From assembly GCA_040751955.1 (NCBI GenBank), contig JBFMFY010000014.1, forward strand, positions 1 through 61,470: a DNA stretch of 61,470 nucleotides. The letters run 5' to 3'. Below, piece after piece: positions 43,471-51,682 of the stretch. The stretch comes from SpSt-333 sp040751955. Its GTDB lineage: Bacteria > Bacteroidota > Ignavibacteria > UBA10030 > UBA8401. The stretch's first letter is position 1; each line of letters starts with the position of its first letter. The notes under the pieces are model-generated. The model did not search any database and was not told the origin of the DNA. It saw only the letters and a list, made by a program, of their open reading frames with translations. The position numbers were made by a program, and so were the translations under genes.

Positions 43471-45414
43471 ATGATTGAATACTATTACATAATTGTTTTT
43501 GTTCTCCCTGCACTCTTGGCACTGATGATCACGCCGGGAGTGATCAGATACGCATCGTTGGTTGGAGCGATGGATCAACCGAACCAGAGAAAGATACACC
43601 GGCACCCCACACCGCGGCTAGGCGGCGTCTCGATCTGCATCAGCTTCTTGGTTTCGCTGTTAATCTTCTTACAAACTGATATCATCTCGAATATTACAAC
43701 AACGATCGTTTCGTATCAGTGGATCTCTTTTGTTTCAGCGCTGGTAATTATCTTTTTTGTCGGTGTGGCAGATGATATTCATCCCATGAATCCCGGAAAA
43801 AAATTTTTTGTCCAGGCGATTGCTGCTTCCATCGTGTACGCAGGCGGTTTTAAAATTTCAACGATGACAAGCCTCCTTTCAGTCGGAACAATCGATATCG
43901 GACTGCTGGACTATCCTCTTACACTGTTGTGGATCGTCGGTATTACAAACGCATTTAATCTAATTGACGGGCTGGACGGACTTGCAACAGGAGTAGGGAT
44001 CATTGCTGCCGGCAGCATGTTCCTGATCGCCGCATCAAACGGTCACTATAACAGCGCACTTGTTATTCTAGCCCTTGCAGGATCTCTTGCCGGTTTCCTG
44101 TTCCACAACTTTCATCCCGCAAAAATATTTTTGGGAGACTCCGGAAGCCTGTTGATCGGCTTTTTGCTTGCAGTCATTGCCATCCATACTGAGACAAAAG
44201 GTTCCACCGCATTCGCACTTGTCGTTCCGATGCTCGCACTCGGTCTGCCGATCATGGATACGACACTTGCAATGATACGGCGTCTGTTATTTTCATTGTT
44301 ACCGGATCAGCGGAATGCGTCGGGAGGGATATTGACGAAACTCCATTCTATGTTCCTCCCAGACAGAAAACACATCCATCATCAATTGATTTCTCTTGGA
44401 TTGTCGCACAGGAACGTTGTGCTGGTATTATATTGCGTTTCTTTCCTGTTCGGAATCGGTGCATTTGCCGTCACCGTCGTGAATACATCCTGGGCTTCGT
44501 TTGTCTTTGCCGCTGTCGGGATTGCAATGTTCATCGGCGTTCGTCAATTGCAGTACAAAGAAATGGCTATTCTGAGTAATGGAATTCTTCTGCCTATATA
44601 CGAATGGCCTCTCATCCGTCAACGATTCTTCCAAGGTTTTTTGGATCTCGCATTCTGTGTACTCTCGTCCGTTCTTGCTTTCAATTTGACGAAGGAAACA
44701 CCGCTTCCGGTACCGCTGAATGAATCGCTATTTATCGTCGCTATTCTCAGTGGAGTGCAGATTGCCGTTTTTTACTCCACGGGGCTGTACGACAATTCAT
44801 TTCGGTATGCAAGCATCGCTGAATTTCTGCAGATAGCGAAAGCATGTTTCATTGCCGTGCTCGTTGGCGGAGGGATCGTGCTGGCGCTGTGGCAGCCGTG
44901 GATGAATATCAACGCCACGACGGTGTTGACAGACTTTTATATTCTCGCTTCACTGGTCGCGGGTAGCAGGATGTCGTTCCATATACTCAATTTTTTGTTC
45001 GAACGAAAAAACAGAAGCGGGCACAACGTCTTGATCTACGGCGCACGCGCTAACGGCATTCTCCTGCTCAACTACATCCTGCACAACAAAGCATTGAACT
45101 ATAATCCTGTCGGGTTTCTTGACGATGACCCGACACTTGAAGGAAAGCGAATCAGCGGATATACCGTGCTTGGCGGACATTGGTTCCTGAAACGGCTGCT
45201 GAAGAAATACGCCGTTAACGAAATTCTGATCGCCAGCGATACAATGAAACCAGAAGCGCTCCGGCGCACAAAAAAGATCGCCGATGAGATGAATGTTCCG
45301 ATACGCAAACGGACGATATTCTTTGAGGAAGTGGATCTGGCGACGGCGCTATCTGCATCCAAGAGGAAAGTTATTGAACAGCTTGAACCGAGTGTCAATC
45401 TTAGAGACTTCTGA
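43471..45414 (+). CDS. WecA/MraY-like phosphosugar transferase fused to a FlaA1-like NAD-binding domain
   Basis: A 647-residue membrane protein. The N-terminal half is a polyprenyl-phosphate GlcNAc-1-P transferase: DQPNQRKIHRHPTPRLGG, VGVADDIHPMNPGK (Asp pair), NAFNLIDGLDGLATGV, FLGDSGSLLIGF and the HIHHQL motif. The C-terminal third, after about four more helices, is the start of a nucleotide-sugar dehydratase/epimerase-like domain: HNVLIYGARANGILLLNY (NAD-binding glycines), GFLDDDP and a Lys/Arg-rich end. The combination resembles membrane initiators with a CoA/NAD-binding extension. Its last codons and TGA lie inside a 139-bp inverted-repeat element. Confidence 0.9.
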   Translation: MIEYYYIIVFVLPALLALMITPGVIRYASLVGAMDQPNQRKIHRHPTPRLGGVSICISFLVSLLIFLQTDIISNITTTIVSYQWISFVSALVIIFFVGVADDIHPMNPGKKFFVQAIAASIVYAGGFKISTMTSLLSVGTIDIGLLDYPLTLLWIVGITNAFNLIDGLDGLATGVGIIAAGSMFLIAASNGHYNSALVILALAGSLAGFLFHNFHPAKIFLGDSGSLLIGFLLAVIAIHTETKGSTAFALVVPMLALGLPIMDTTLAMIRRLLFSLLPDQRNASGGILTKLHSMFLPDRKHIHHQLISLGLSHRNVVLVLYCVSFLFGIGAFAVTVVNTSWASFVFAAVGIAMFIGVRQLQYKEMAILSNGILLPIYEWPLIRQRFFQGFLDLAFCVLSSVLAFNLTKETPLPVPLNESLFIVAILSGVQIAVFYSTGLYDNSFRYASIAEFLQIAKACFIAVLVGGGIVLALWQPWMNINATTVLTDFYILASLVAGSRMSFHILNFLFERKNRSGHNVLIYGARANGILLLNYILHNKALNYNPVGFLDDDPTLEGKRISGYTVLGGHWFLKRLLKKYAVNEILIASDTMKPEALRRTKKIADEMNVPIRKRTIFFEEVDLATALSASKRKVIEQLEPSVNLRDF

Positions 45415-45541
45415 AATATTTATTATTCATGTCATTTCGAGCGAAGCGAGAAATCTGATTGGCGATTTTGGAAGAATATCTCAAATTCCTCGTCGCTACG
45501 CTCCTCGGAATGGAAACAATGTGGATTTTTCAGAAGTCTCT
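45403..45541 (+). repeat. 139-bp MITE-like element, copy 1
   Basis: Perfect 14-bp terminal inverted repeats (AGAGACTTCTGAAA and TTTCAGAAGTCTCT) bound a 139-base unit whose interior starts with a mirror-symmetric GAGCGAAGCGAG. The left end supplies the last codons and the stop of the gene at 43471; the right end lies 15 bases before the ATG of the Fn3 protein. Copy 2 at 60516 matches in length and orientation with about eight base differences. Confidence 0.85.
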
Positions 45542-45555
45542 CTTAATCAATCGCG

Positions 45556-48500
45556 ATGAACATACACGAACACAAATATTACCTGTACCTGCTGTGCTTC
45601 TTAGTCGTTTCAATAGCTTCAGCACAGGTAGTGGAAAAAACCGGCCTTGCTTCGCCTTCTGATGGTGCTACAAATCAGCAGCTGACAATCGTTTTGCAGT
45701 GGCGAGCAGCATCCGGCGCATCATCTTATCAACTGCAGGTATCGCAATCACCAACATTTGATTCAACAACAGTTAATCAATCCGGAATTGAAACTACAAC
45801 GTATGAAATCGGATCACTGGAAAGGGAAAAGACTTACTACTGGCGCGTACGGGGAATGTTCCTGGGAATCAACGGGGCATGGTCGGACACTTGGAATTTT
45901 GGGACAATTCCATATCCGCCCGTATCGCCGACATTATCGTCGCCGGGGAATTTTTCGATCAACCAACCAACTTCTCTTACGATCATCTGGAGTGTATCAC
46001 CAAAAGCAACCGGATATCGTGTACAAGTTGCGGATGATTCACTTTTTTCAAATGTAATTCGGGATACAACAGTCGGATCAGTAACATCATTTTCTATCCT
46101 AAACCTGCAGCGTGAAAAAAATTATTTCTGGAGAGTACAAGGATCAAATGCTGGAGGGGCGAGCGGATGGTCAAACGTTTACAGGTTTACGACGATTCCA
46201 AATCCACCGCCTACTCCGACGTTGCGAACACCGGCGAACAATGGTACAGATCAACCGGTTGTGCTGACGCTTTTTTGGTCTGCAACACCGAAAGCAACAT
46301 CATACCATGTTCAATTATCCCTTCGCCAGGATTTTTCAACGGTGACGTACAATGATTCAGCTGTTACCGATACAAGTGTACGGGTTGCATCGTTGATAAG
46401 AGACACTGTGTATTTTTGGAGGGTTCGATCTGGCAATGCAGGCGGAACAAGCGGATGGTCAGCTGTGTCGCGATTCAGGACGATCCCGAATCCCCCCGCT
46501 GCCTCCGTATTGCGTTCTCCGTTGAATGGTGCATCAGATCAATCTCTTGCGCTCCAATTACGATGGTCGCAGGTACACTCTGCCGCATCATATCGCGTAC
46601 AATTATCGTTGCGATCGGATTTTTCCGCACTCATTCTTGACAGTACATCGGTACAGGACACCACTCTTCAAGTGCAGTCGTTGACAACTGATACACTCTA
46701 TTATTGGAGAGTGGCTGCTGTAAATAGTGGCGGACAAGGCGTTTGGTCCGCAGTTTGGTCGTTTGCAACTATCCCGCAGCAGCCTGCTATTCCTGCGATT
46801 TCTTCTCCGGCAAACGGTTCATTTGTCGATACCAATGCAGTCCTGTTTTCGTGGAATACGGTTTCAAAAACATCTTCGTATTGGATCCAACTTTCGCAGG
46901 ATTCATTGTTTGAGAGGTTGGCATTCAATGATTCGACAATCACCGGTACGTCGCATCGTGTTCCGGGATTGAAGTACAACGACCGATACTATTGGAGGCT
47001 CAAAGGAAAAAATTCCGGCGGTACCGGACCGTGGACACCCGCGTACAGTTTCATAACACGATCAAGAGACTCATATGCAGGACCGGAATTAGAATCCCCT
47101 GCGAACAGCTCTATTGACCAACCGAAGTCGATAACATTGCGGTGGAAACCGATAGCGACAGCTCTTTCATATCAAGTGCAGGTGGCGCTGGATAACAATT
47201 TCAGTTCAGTTGTGTATGATAATTCAGCGCTGCTGGATGAATCAATACAAGTGGAATCTCTTAATGGAAGTACTAAATACTTTTGGAGAATACGATCGCT
47301 CTTTCTCATCTTCGCCAGCGAGTGGTCCAATGTTTGGAACTTTACAACCATGCCTGACTCGCCAACCGTCCCTGCACTTGCAAGTCCGTTGCATAACACG
47401 GCAAACATGCCGACCACTGTACGATTCATATGGAGACCGGTCTCTTCGGCAAAGGCGTATCATTTGCAAGTGAGCGCAGACCAGAATTTCTCCACGCTGA
47501 TCGTCAATGATGCAACGGTGACCGATACGGTCTGTCAGATCGAATCTTTCGCTCAGAACACGAGATACTATTGGCATGTTGCAGCGGTGAACAATGGAGG
47601 AAGGAGCGGTTGGTCTTCAACATGGTCATTCGTAACACAGACCTTGCTTCCGCCGCCGCCAGATCCGTTATATCCCCCAAACGGACTTGCGCTCGATTCA
47701 AATACTGTAACGATCTCGTGGAATGCTGCGCCAAATGCACTGTCATATTGGCTTCAATTAGCTTTTGATTCCGCATTCACTGCAGTGGTACTCGATGATT
47801 CTTCAGTTACGAATACTTCACGCAAGATTACCGGCTTGCTTAAATCTACAAAGTACTTTTGGCGGGTACGGTCCAATGAATCTCAAACCAGCAGCCGGTG
47901 GTCTCAGCCAAACAGCTTTACCACAGGAGAAGCTTCATCATCAGCCGGACCGTCATTAAGTTCGCCGGCAGACAATTCTGTCAATCAACCTACGAATGTT
48001 ACGCTGCGGTGGGATCAGGATGCAGGGGCGTCGTCATACCATGTTCAGCTTTCTAAGGATCAAAATTTTTCAACACTCATCCTCAACGATGCCTCCGTGA
48101 GCGGTACTTCAATTCAAACAGCGTCGCTGGAAAATAACACTGCCTACTATTGGCGAGTGAGATCTAATTATCTACTTGTATCAAGCGATTGGTCATCGGT
48201 CTGGAAATTTACAACTGTACCGCTGACACCTGCTGCACCGGCACTTGTTTCCCCTGCGAACGGTGCAACAAACCAACCTTTGGTTGTAACTGTCCGATGG
48301 TCGGCTTCCACTGATACTGTCCGTTATCACCTGCAGGTTTCAACTGATTCAACATTGACTTCACTCGTTTACAATGATTCAACGCTTGCTACATCTTCCA
48401 AAGAATTGCGCGCACTAGCAGTCAGCAGAATATATTTTTGGCGGGTTCGTACCAAACAAAACGGTGTGTGGAGTAATTTTTCTTCTGTTTGGAATTTCAG

Positions 48501-50139
48501 GACAAAATCCGGCGACCTTCCGACAGCAGCATCGCAGCCGGCGACTAATGTTACCTCTACTTCGGCAACACTTAGTGCAATAGTTTCTGCAAACGGGCAT
48601 GAGACAACCGTTCGTTTCCAGTACGGCACAACAACAGCATACGGCAACTCGGTGGATGGCATTCCGTTGACTATTCCCGATACCGCTACATCGCAAGTGA
48701 TTACAAATACGCTGCACGGTCTCACTCCCAATACCACATATCATTACCGTGTCAGCACAACAAATCAACTCGGTTCAACTGAAGGAGAAGATCGTTTCTT
48801 TACAACGCTGCTCCCTCCCTATCCGGGAGAAATCAGTTTGAACGCAACATTTCAATTTCCGACATACAAAAATCCGTCGGATTATAAACCGACTGATTAT
48901 CGCATCATCGGACTTCCGGGAAATTGCAATACGCGGATAGATTCGCTGATTGCAGGAATTCCACGAAGCGATTGGGAAGTGTACTGGGATAACGGAGATG
49001 GGGAACGAATATTGGTACCGTTTGACGGAACCAATAATTTTTCCTTCTCGACCGGCCGCGCATTCTGGCTTATCAAAAAAGGTCCGTTAAGAATAGAACG
49101 AACGGTGTCGGCTGCACCGCTGGATTCTGTTCAGGAGGCCAGGATCAATCTTCACCCGGGATGGAATCTTATCACCAATCCGTTCGATTCGGTCATCGCA
49201 TGGTCCAAGCTGCAATCTGTCAACGGTATCAGTCAACCGCTGTACGCATTTAATGGCAGTTTTTCAATTTCAGACACATTGCGTCCTTTTACAGGTTACT
49301 ATTTCTTTAATGACTCAGCGAAGAATGTTTTGCGCGTACCATACGCCAGCATTTTTGAATCTCCTACTCAGGCGCCTCATACTGCCACACTTCCAAAAGC
49401 GACAATAAACGGATGGAGTGTCTCTGTTGAATTACACAGCGGCGACTATGTTGATCGTTCAATGTGGTTGGGAATTACGGAAGAAATTCAGAAGAGAAGA
49501 GTCCACAAACCTGCCGGGTTTGAGATGCTTCCAGCTGTTTATTTTGATCGACCTGATTGGAATGAACGCCATCGAACTTATGCCTACGACCTGCGACCGG
49601 CGTTTGAGCACCAACAATCGTGGGAGTTTAATATATGGCTGCCGAAAAAGGAAAAATCACAATTGATTGTTTCCGGCATCCACAATGTTCCTGAGCGTTT
49701 GGAAATTTATCTGATCGATCCCAAAGCCGCACGTACAATAAATTTGAGGAACGATTCAACATACGACTTCCTCCCCGCTGACCGTCTTACAACAATGAAG
49801 ATCGTTGTCGGGACAAGAGATTCGATACGGCAAATTTTGGAATCAATTAAAACACCCCAATCATTTGCGCTCGGGAATAATTATCCGAATCCGTTTAATC
49901 CTGAAACATCGATTCCTGTCGCAATTCCGTACCGTTCATTTGCTGAACTGATGATCTTCAATATTCTTGGACAACGAATTCAGACTCTCCATTCCGGCAT
50001 ACTTGAACCGGGCAATTACTGGTTCCGCTGGAACGGAAAAAACAATCACGGAACGGTCGTTCCAAGCGGTACATATTTCGTTCAACTGACAACATCCAAT
50101 GGTATGACCATAGCAAAGAAAATGCTCCTTACAAAATAA
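45556..50139 (+). CDS. Giant Fn3-like repeat surface protein with T9SS sorting domain
   Basis: A 1527-residue secreted protein. The signal peptide ends near residue 24 (LVVSIASAQ). Ten Fn3-like repeats of about 92-97 residues follow, each with SPxxGxTNQP, YxLQVS, YYWRVR and WSxxWxFTT patterns; an eleventh, more canonical Fn3 has TSATLSAIVSANGHETTVRF. The region from about 1090 to 1340 is the module shared with the protein at 9311 (IIGLPG, YWDNG, GRAFW, GWNLITNPF, GYYFFND). The C-terminus is a T9SS sorting domain (NNYPNPFNPETSIPVAIP, LGQRIQTLHSG, PSGTYFVQLTT). It is likely an adhesin or matrix scaffold. The 139-bp element lies just upstream. Confidence 0.9.
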   Translation: MNIHEHKYYLYLLCFLVVSIASAQVVEKTGLASPSDGATNQQLTIVLQWRAASGASSYQLQVSQSPTFDSTTVNQSGIETTTYEIGSLEREKTYYWRVRGMFLGINGAWSDTWNFGTIPYPPVSPTLSSPGNFSINQPTSLTIIWSVSPKATGYRVQVADDSLFSNVIRDTTVGSVTSFSILNLQREKNYFWRVQGSNAGGASGWSNVYRFTTIPNPPPTPTLRTPANNGTDQPVVLTLFWSATPKATSYHVQLSLRQDFSTVTYNDSAVTDTSVRVASLIRDTVYFWRVRSGNAGGTSGWSAVSRFRTIPNPPAASVLRSPLNGASDQSLALQLRWSQVHSAASYRVQLSLRSDFSALILDSTSVQDTTLQVQSLTTDTLYYWRVAAVNSGGQGVWSAVWSFATIPQQPAIPAISSPANGSFVDTNAVLFSWNTVSKTSSYWIQLSQDSLFERLAFNDSTITGTSHRVPGLKYNDRYYWRLKGKNSGGTGPWTPAYSFITRSRDSYAGPELESPANSSIDQPKSITLRWKPIATALSYQVQVALDNNFSSVVYDNSALLDESIQVESLNGSTKYFWRIRSLFLIFASEWSNVWNFTTMPDSPTVPALASPLHNTANMPTTVRFIWRPVSSAKAYHLQVSADQNFSTLIVNDATVTDTVCQIESFAQNTRYYWHVAAVNNGGRSGWSSTWSFVTQTLLPPPPDPLYPPNGLALDSNTVTISWNAAPNALSYWLQLAFDSAFTAVVLDDSSVTNTSRKITGLLKSTKYFWRVRSNESQTSSRWSQPNSFTTGEASSSAGPSLSSPADNSVNQPTNVTLRWDQDAGASSYHVQLSKDQNFSTLILNDASVSGTSIQTASLENNTAYYWRVRSNYLLVSSDWSSVWKFTTVPLTPAAPALVSPANGATNQPLVVTVRWSASTDTVRYHLQVSTDSTLTSLVYNDSTLATSSKELRALAVSRIYFWRVRTKQNGVWSNFSSVWNFRTKSGDLPTAASQPATNVTSTSATLSAIVSANGHETTVRFQYGTTTAYGNSVDGIPLTIPDTATSQVITNTLHGLTPNTTYHYRVSTTNQLGSTEGEDRFFTTLLPPYPGEISLNATFQFPTYKNPSDYKPTDYRIIGLPGNCNTRIDSLIAGIPRSDWEVYWDNGDGERILVPFDGTNNFSFSTGRAFWLIKKGPLRIERTVSAAPLDSVQEARINLHPGWNLITNPFDSVIAWSKLQSVNGISQPLYAFNGSFSISDTLRPFTGYYFFNDSAKNVLRVPYASIFESPTQAPHTATLPKATINGWSVSVELHSGDYVDRSMWLGITEEIQKRRVHKPAGFEMLPAVYFDRPDWNERHRTYAYDLRPAFEHQQSWEFNIWLPKKEKSQLIVSGIHNVPERLEIYLIDPKAARTINLRNDSTYDFLPADRLTTMKIVVGTRDSIRQILESIKTPQSFALGNNYPNPFNPETSIPVAIPYRSFAELMIFNILGQRIQTLHSGILEPGNYWFRWNGKNNHGTVVPSGTYFVQLTTSNGMTIAKKMLLTK

Positions 50140-50151
50140 ATGAGGTGGATT

Positions 50152-51141
50152 ATGAAAACAACACAATCTGTCGTATCTGCCCTTGTCGTTGCACTTTTCT
50201 GCCTTCTCGCCTCGTGCAATGAAAACTCGAACACCGTCACTGGTCCGCAGCCGGTAGTGATAGATAAAAATGTGCTTGAGCGGACTGCAATGCAGGATGG
50301 ATTTGTTGCAACCGAACTCGCTCCTCTCACTGATAGTGATAACGAACCGGTTGACATCATGAGACATATTTATCCTTCCCATGGTCCACGGGAAAAGATA
50401 AAACTTGTGAGAAAGACCAGAGTCATTTCGCACTCGTCTTCGTTGAACCAAACTAACGATACAACGGCTGTGCTGACAATACAGAAAATGACATCGGGTG
50501 AAGCAATCATCGCTGTTGTTACAGTTACTGATTCTTCAAAATCGTGGGTGGTGTTCAGAAAACCGCTTGAAGAGACATTTATAAGGAAAATGCTTTTCAC
50601 CGCTAAAAAAGAAGATCCGGATGATCATGACGACGATGATGAGCACGAAGATGACGATAGCGGTAAGGTTGAATGGAAAAAACTGGCGCTTTCGCTGATG
50701 GAAGGAGGAACGGCAAACCGATCCGCACGAATCGTGGAAGTCAGCATCATGTTCTCCGACACCGCTATTGTCACGATATCATCCCCTCTTGATTTTTACT
50801 TGCACTGGAAAAAATATAAACCGCTCTTACCTCGTTGCTGGAAAGGACGCGAAGTACAGATCAAAGTCCGTGTTGAAAGTTCAAAACCGGATCCTGACAT
50901 CATTTTGGTCCGTCGCGGTAATGCGGAACATGGCAGAGTATCGACCAAACAGCAACTGGAATTGGTATCCGAAACTAACAACAACGGCATTTATGACCGC
51001 GTATATGAAATATCAATGTCCCCGCATCTCAACAAAGGAAGTTTCCACTCCCTGATAGAAGTATGGACTCACGAATCTTTATATGACAGCACCGCACAAG
51101 TTTCTACTCATGTGTGGGGAATGCCGTACACTGTGCATTAA
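50152..51141 (+). CDS. Uncharacterised lipoprotein
   Basis: A 329-residue lipoprotein with lipobox LLASC and a Thr/Ser-rich start. The ATG at 50152 is preferred over 50140 because GAGGTGG lies just before it. An acidic run DDHDDDDEHEDDD near residue 160 could bind calcium. The rest (ARIVEVSIMFSDTAIVTISS) is beta-rich, but no known domain is recognised. It follows the Fn3 giant by 12 bases and precedes a small barrel protein by 13 bases, so the three are probably one operon. Confidence 0.7.
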   Translation: MKTTQSVVSALVVALFCLLASCNENSNTVTGPQPVVIDKNVLERTAMQDGFVATELAPLTDSDNEPVDIMRHIYPSHGPREKIKLVRKTRVISHSSSLNQTNDTTAVLTIQKMTSGEAIIAVVTVTDSSKSWVVFRKPLEETFIRKMLFTAKKEDPDDHDDDDEHEDDDSGKVEWKKLALSLMEGGTANRSARIVEVSIMFSDTAIVTISSPLDFYLHWKKYKPLLPRCWKGREVQIKVRVESSKPDPDIILVRRGNAEHGRVSTKQQLELVSETNNNGIYDRVYEISMSPHLNKGSFHSLIEVWTHESLYDSTAQVSTHVWGMPYTVH

Positions 51142-51157
51142 TACATACGAGAAGATG

Positions 51158-51616
51158 ATGAAAAGAACAATATGCTCAATATCGATTCTGATACTCTTAT
51201 TGCTCAGCGGCTATTTGCAATTAGCGCACTCGCAGGACAAACTCGGGATTGGAGTTATCGTTGGTGCACCAACTGCAGTCTCGGCACAGGCACGATACCC
51301 TTCATCTAACTCGCTGGATTTTCTATTTGCATGGAGAATGGACAATTGGTTCTTCCTTCAATGCCATTATGATTACAGAATCAGAACGCTGGAGCAAGGA
51401 CAGGAATATAACATCGGTCTGTATGCGGGACCGGGGATTTTTCTCCAAACAGCCAGAAAAAATGATCCCGTTGTCGGCTTTAGCGGCAATGTGGGGATCG
51501 CATGGCTCTTCAAGCAGCATTTTGAATTTTTTCTGGAGGTCTCCCCAAAGATAGGACTCGTCCCTTCGACAGATCTGATGATGACCGGCGGATTTGGCTT
51601 TCGGTACGTGTTGTAA
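51158..51616 (+). CDS. Small outer-membrane beta-barrel protein
   Basis: A 152-residue protein with signal peptide (ILILLLLSGYLQLAHS). Short amphipathic strands (NWFFLQCHYDYRIRTL, YNIGLYAGPGIFLQT, VGFSGNVGIAWLF, FEFFLEVSPKIGL) end in a final strand FGFRYVL, the outer-membrane signature. The open frame extends to 51083 overlapping the previous gene; the ATGs at 51155 and 51158 are better because they put the signal peptide at the N-terminus. Function unknown. Confidence 0.75.
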   Translation: MKRTICSISILILLLLSGYLQLAHSQDKLGIGVIVGAPTAVSAQARYPSSNSLDFLFAWRMDNWFFLQCHYDYRIRTLEQGQEYNIGLYAGPGIFLQTARKNDPVVGFSGNVGIAWLFKQHFEFFLEVSPKIGLVPSTDLMMTGGFGFRYVL

Positions 51617-51634
51617 TGCATCATAATGATGCAT
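51616..51634. promoter_or_regulatory. Perfect palindrome after the barrel-protein stop
   Basis: ATGCATCA-TAA-TGATGCAT is a perfect 8-bp inverted repeat beginning at the last base of the preceding stop codon, 49 bases before the S8 peptidase start. Without a T-run it is more likely an operator or processing hairpin than a terminator. Confidence 0.4.
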
Positions 51635-51682
51635 ACAAAATCTTAATTAACGTTTTTCCAAACCACTATACAGGAGGTGTGT

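Noticed and set aside
45616..48500. Regular repeats suggestive of a CRISPR or tandem DNA repeat
   Set aside because: The repeats are ~280-bp Fn3-like protein repeats with divergent DNA and no constant short repeat/spacer pattern.
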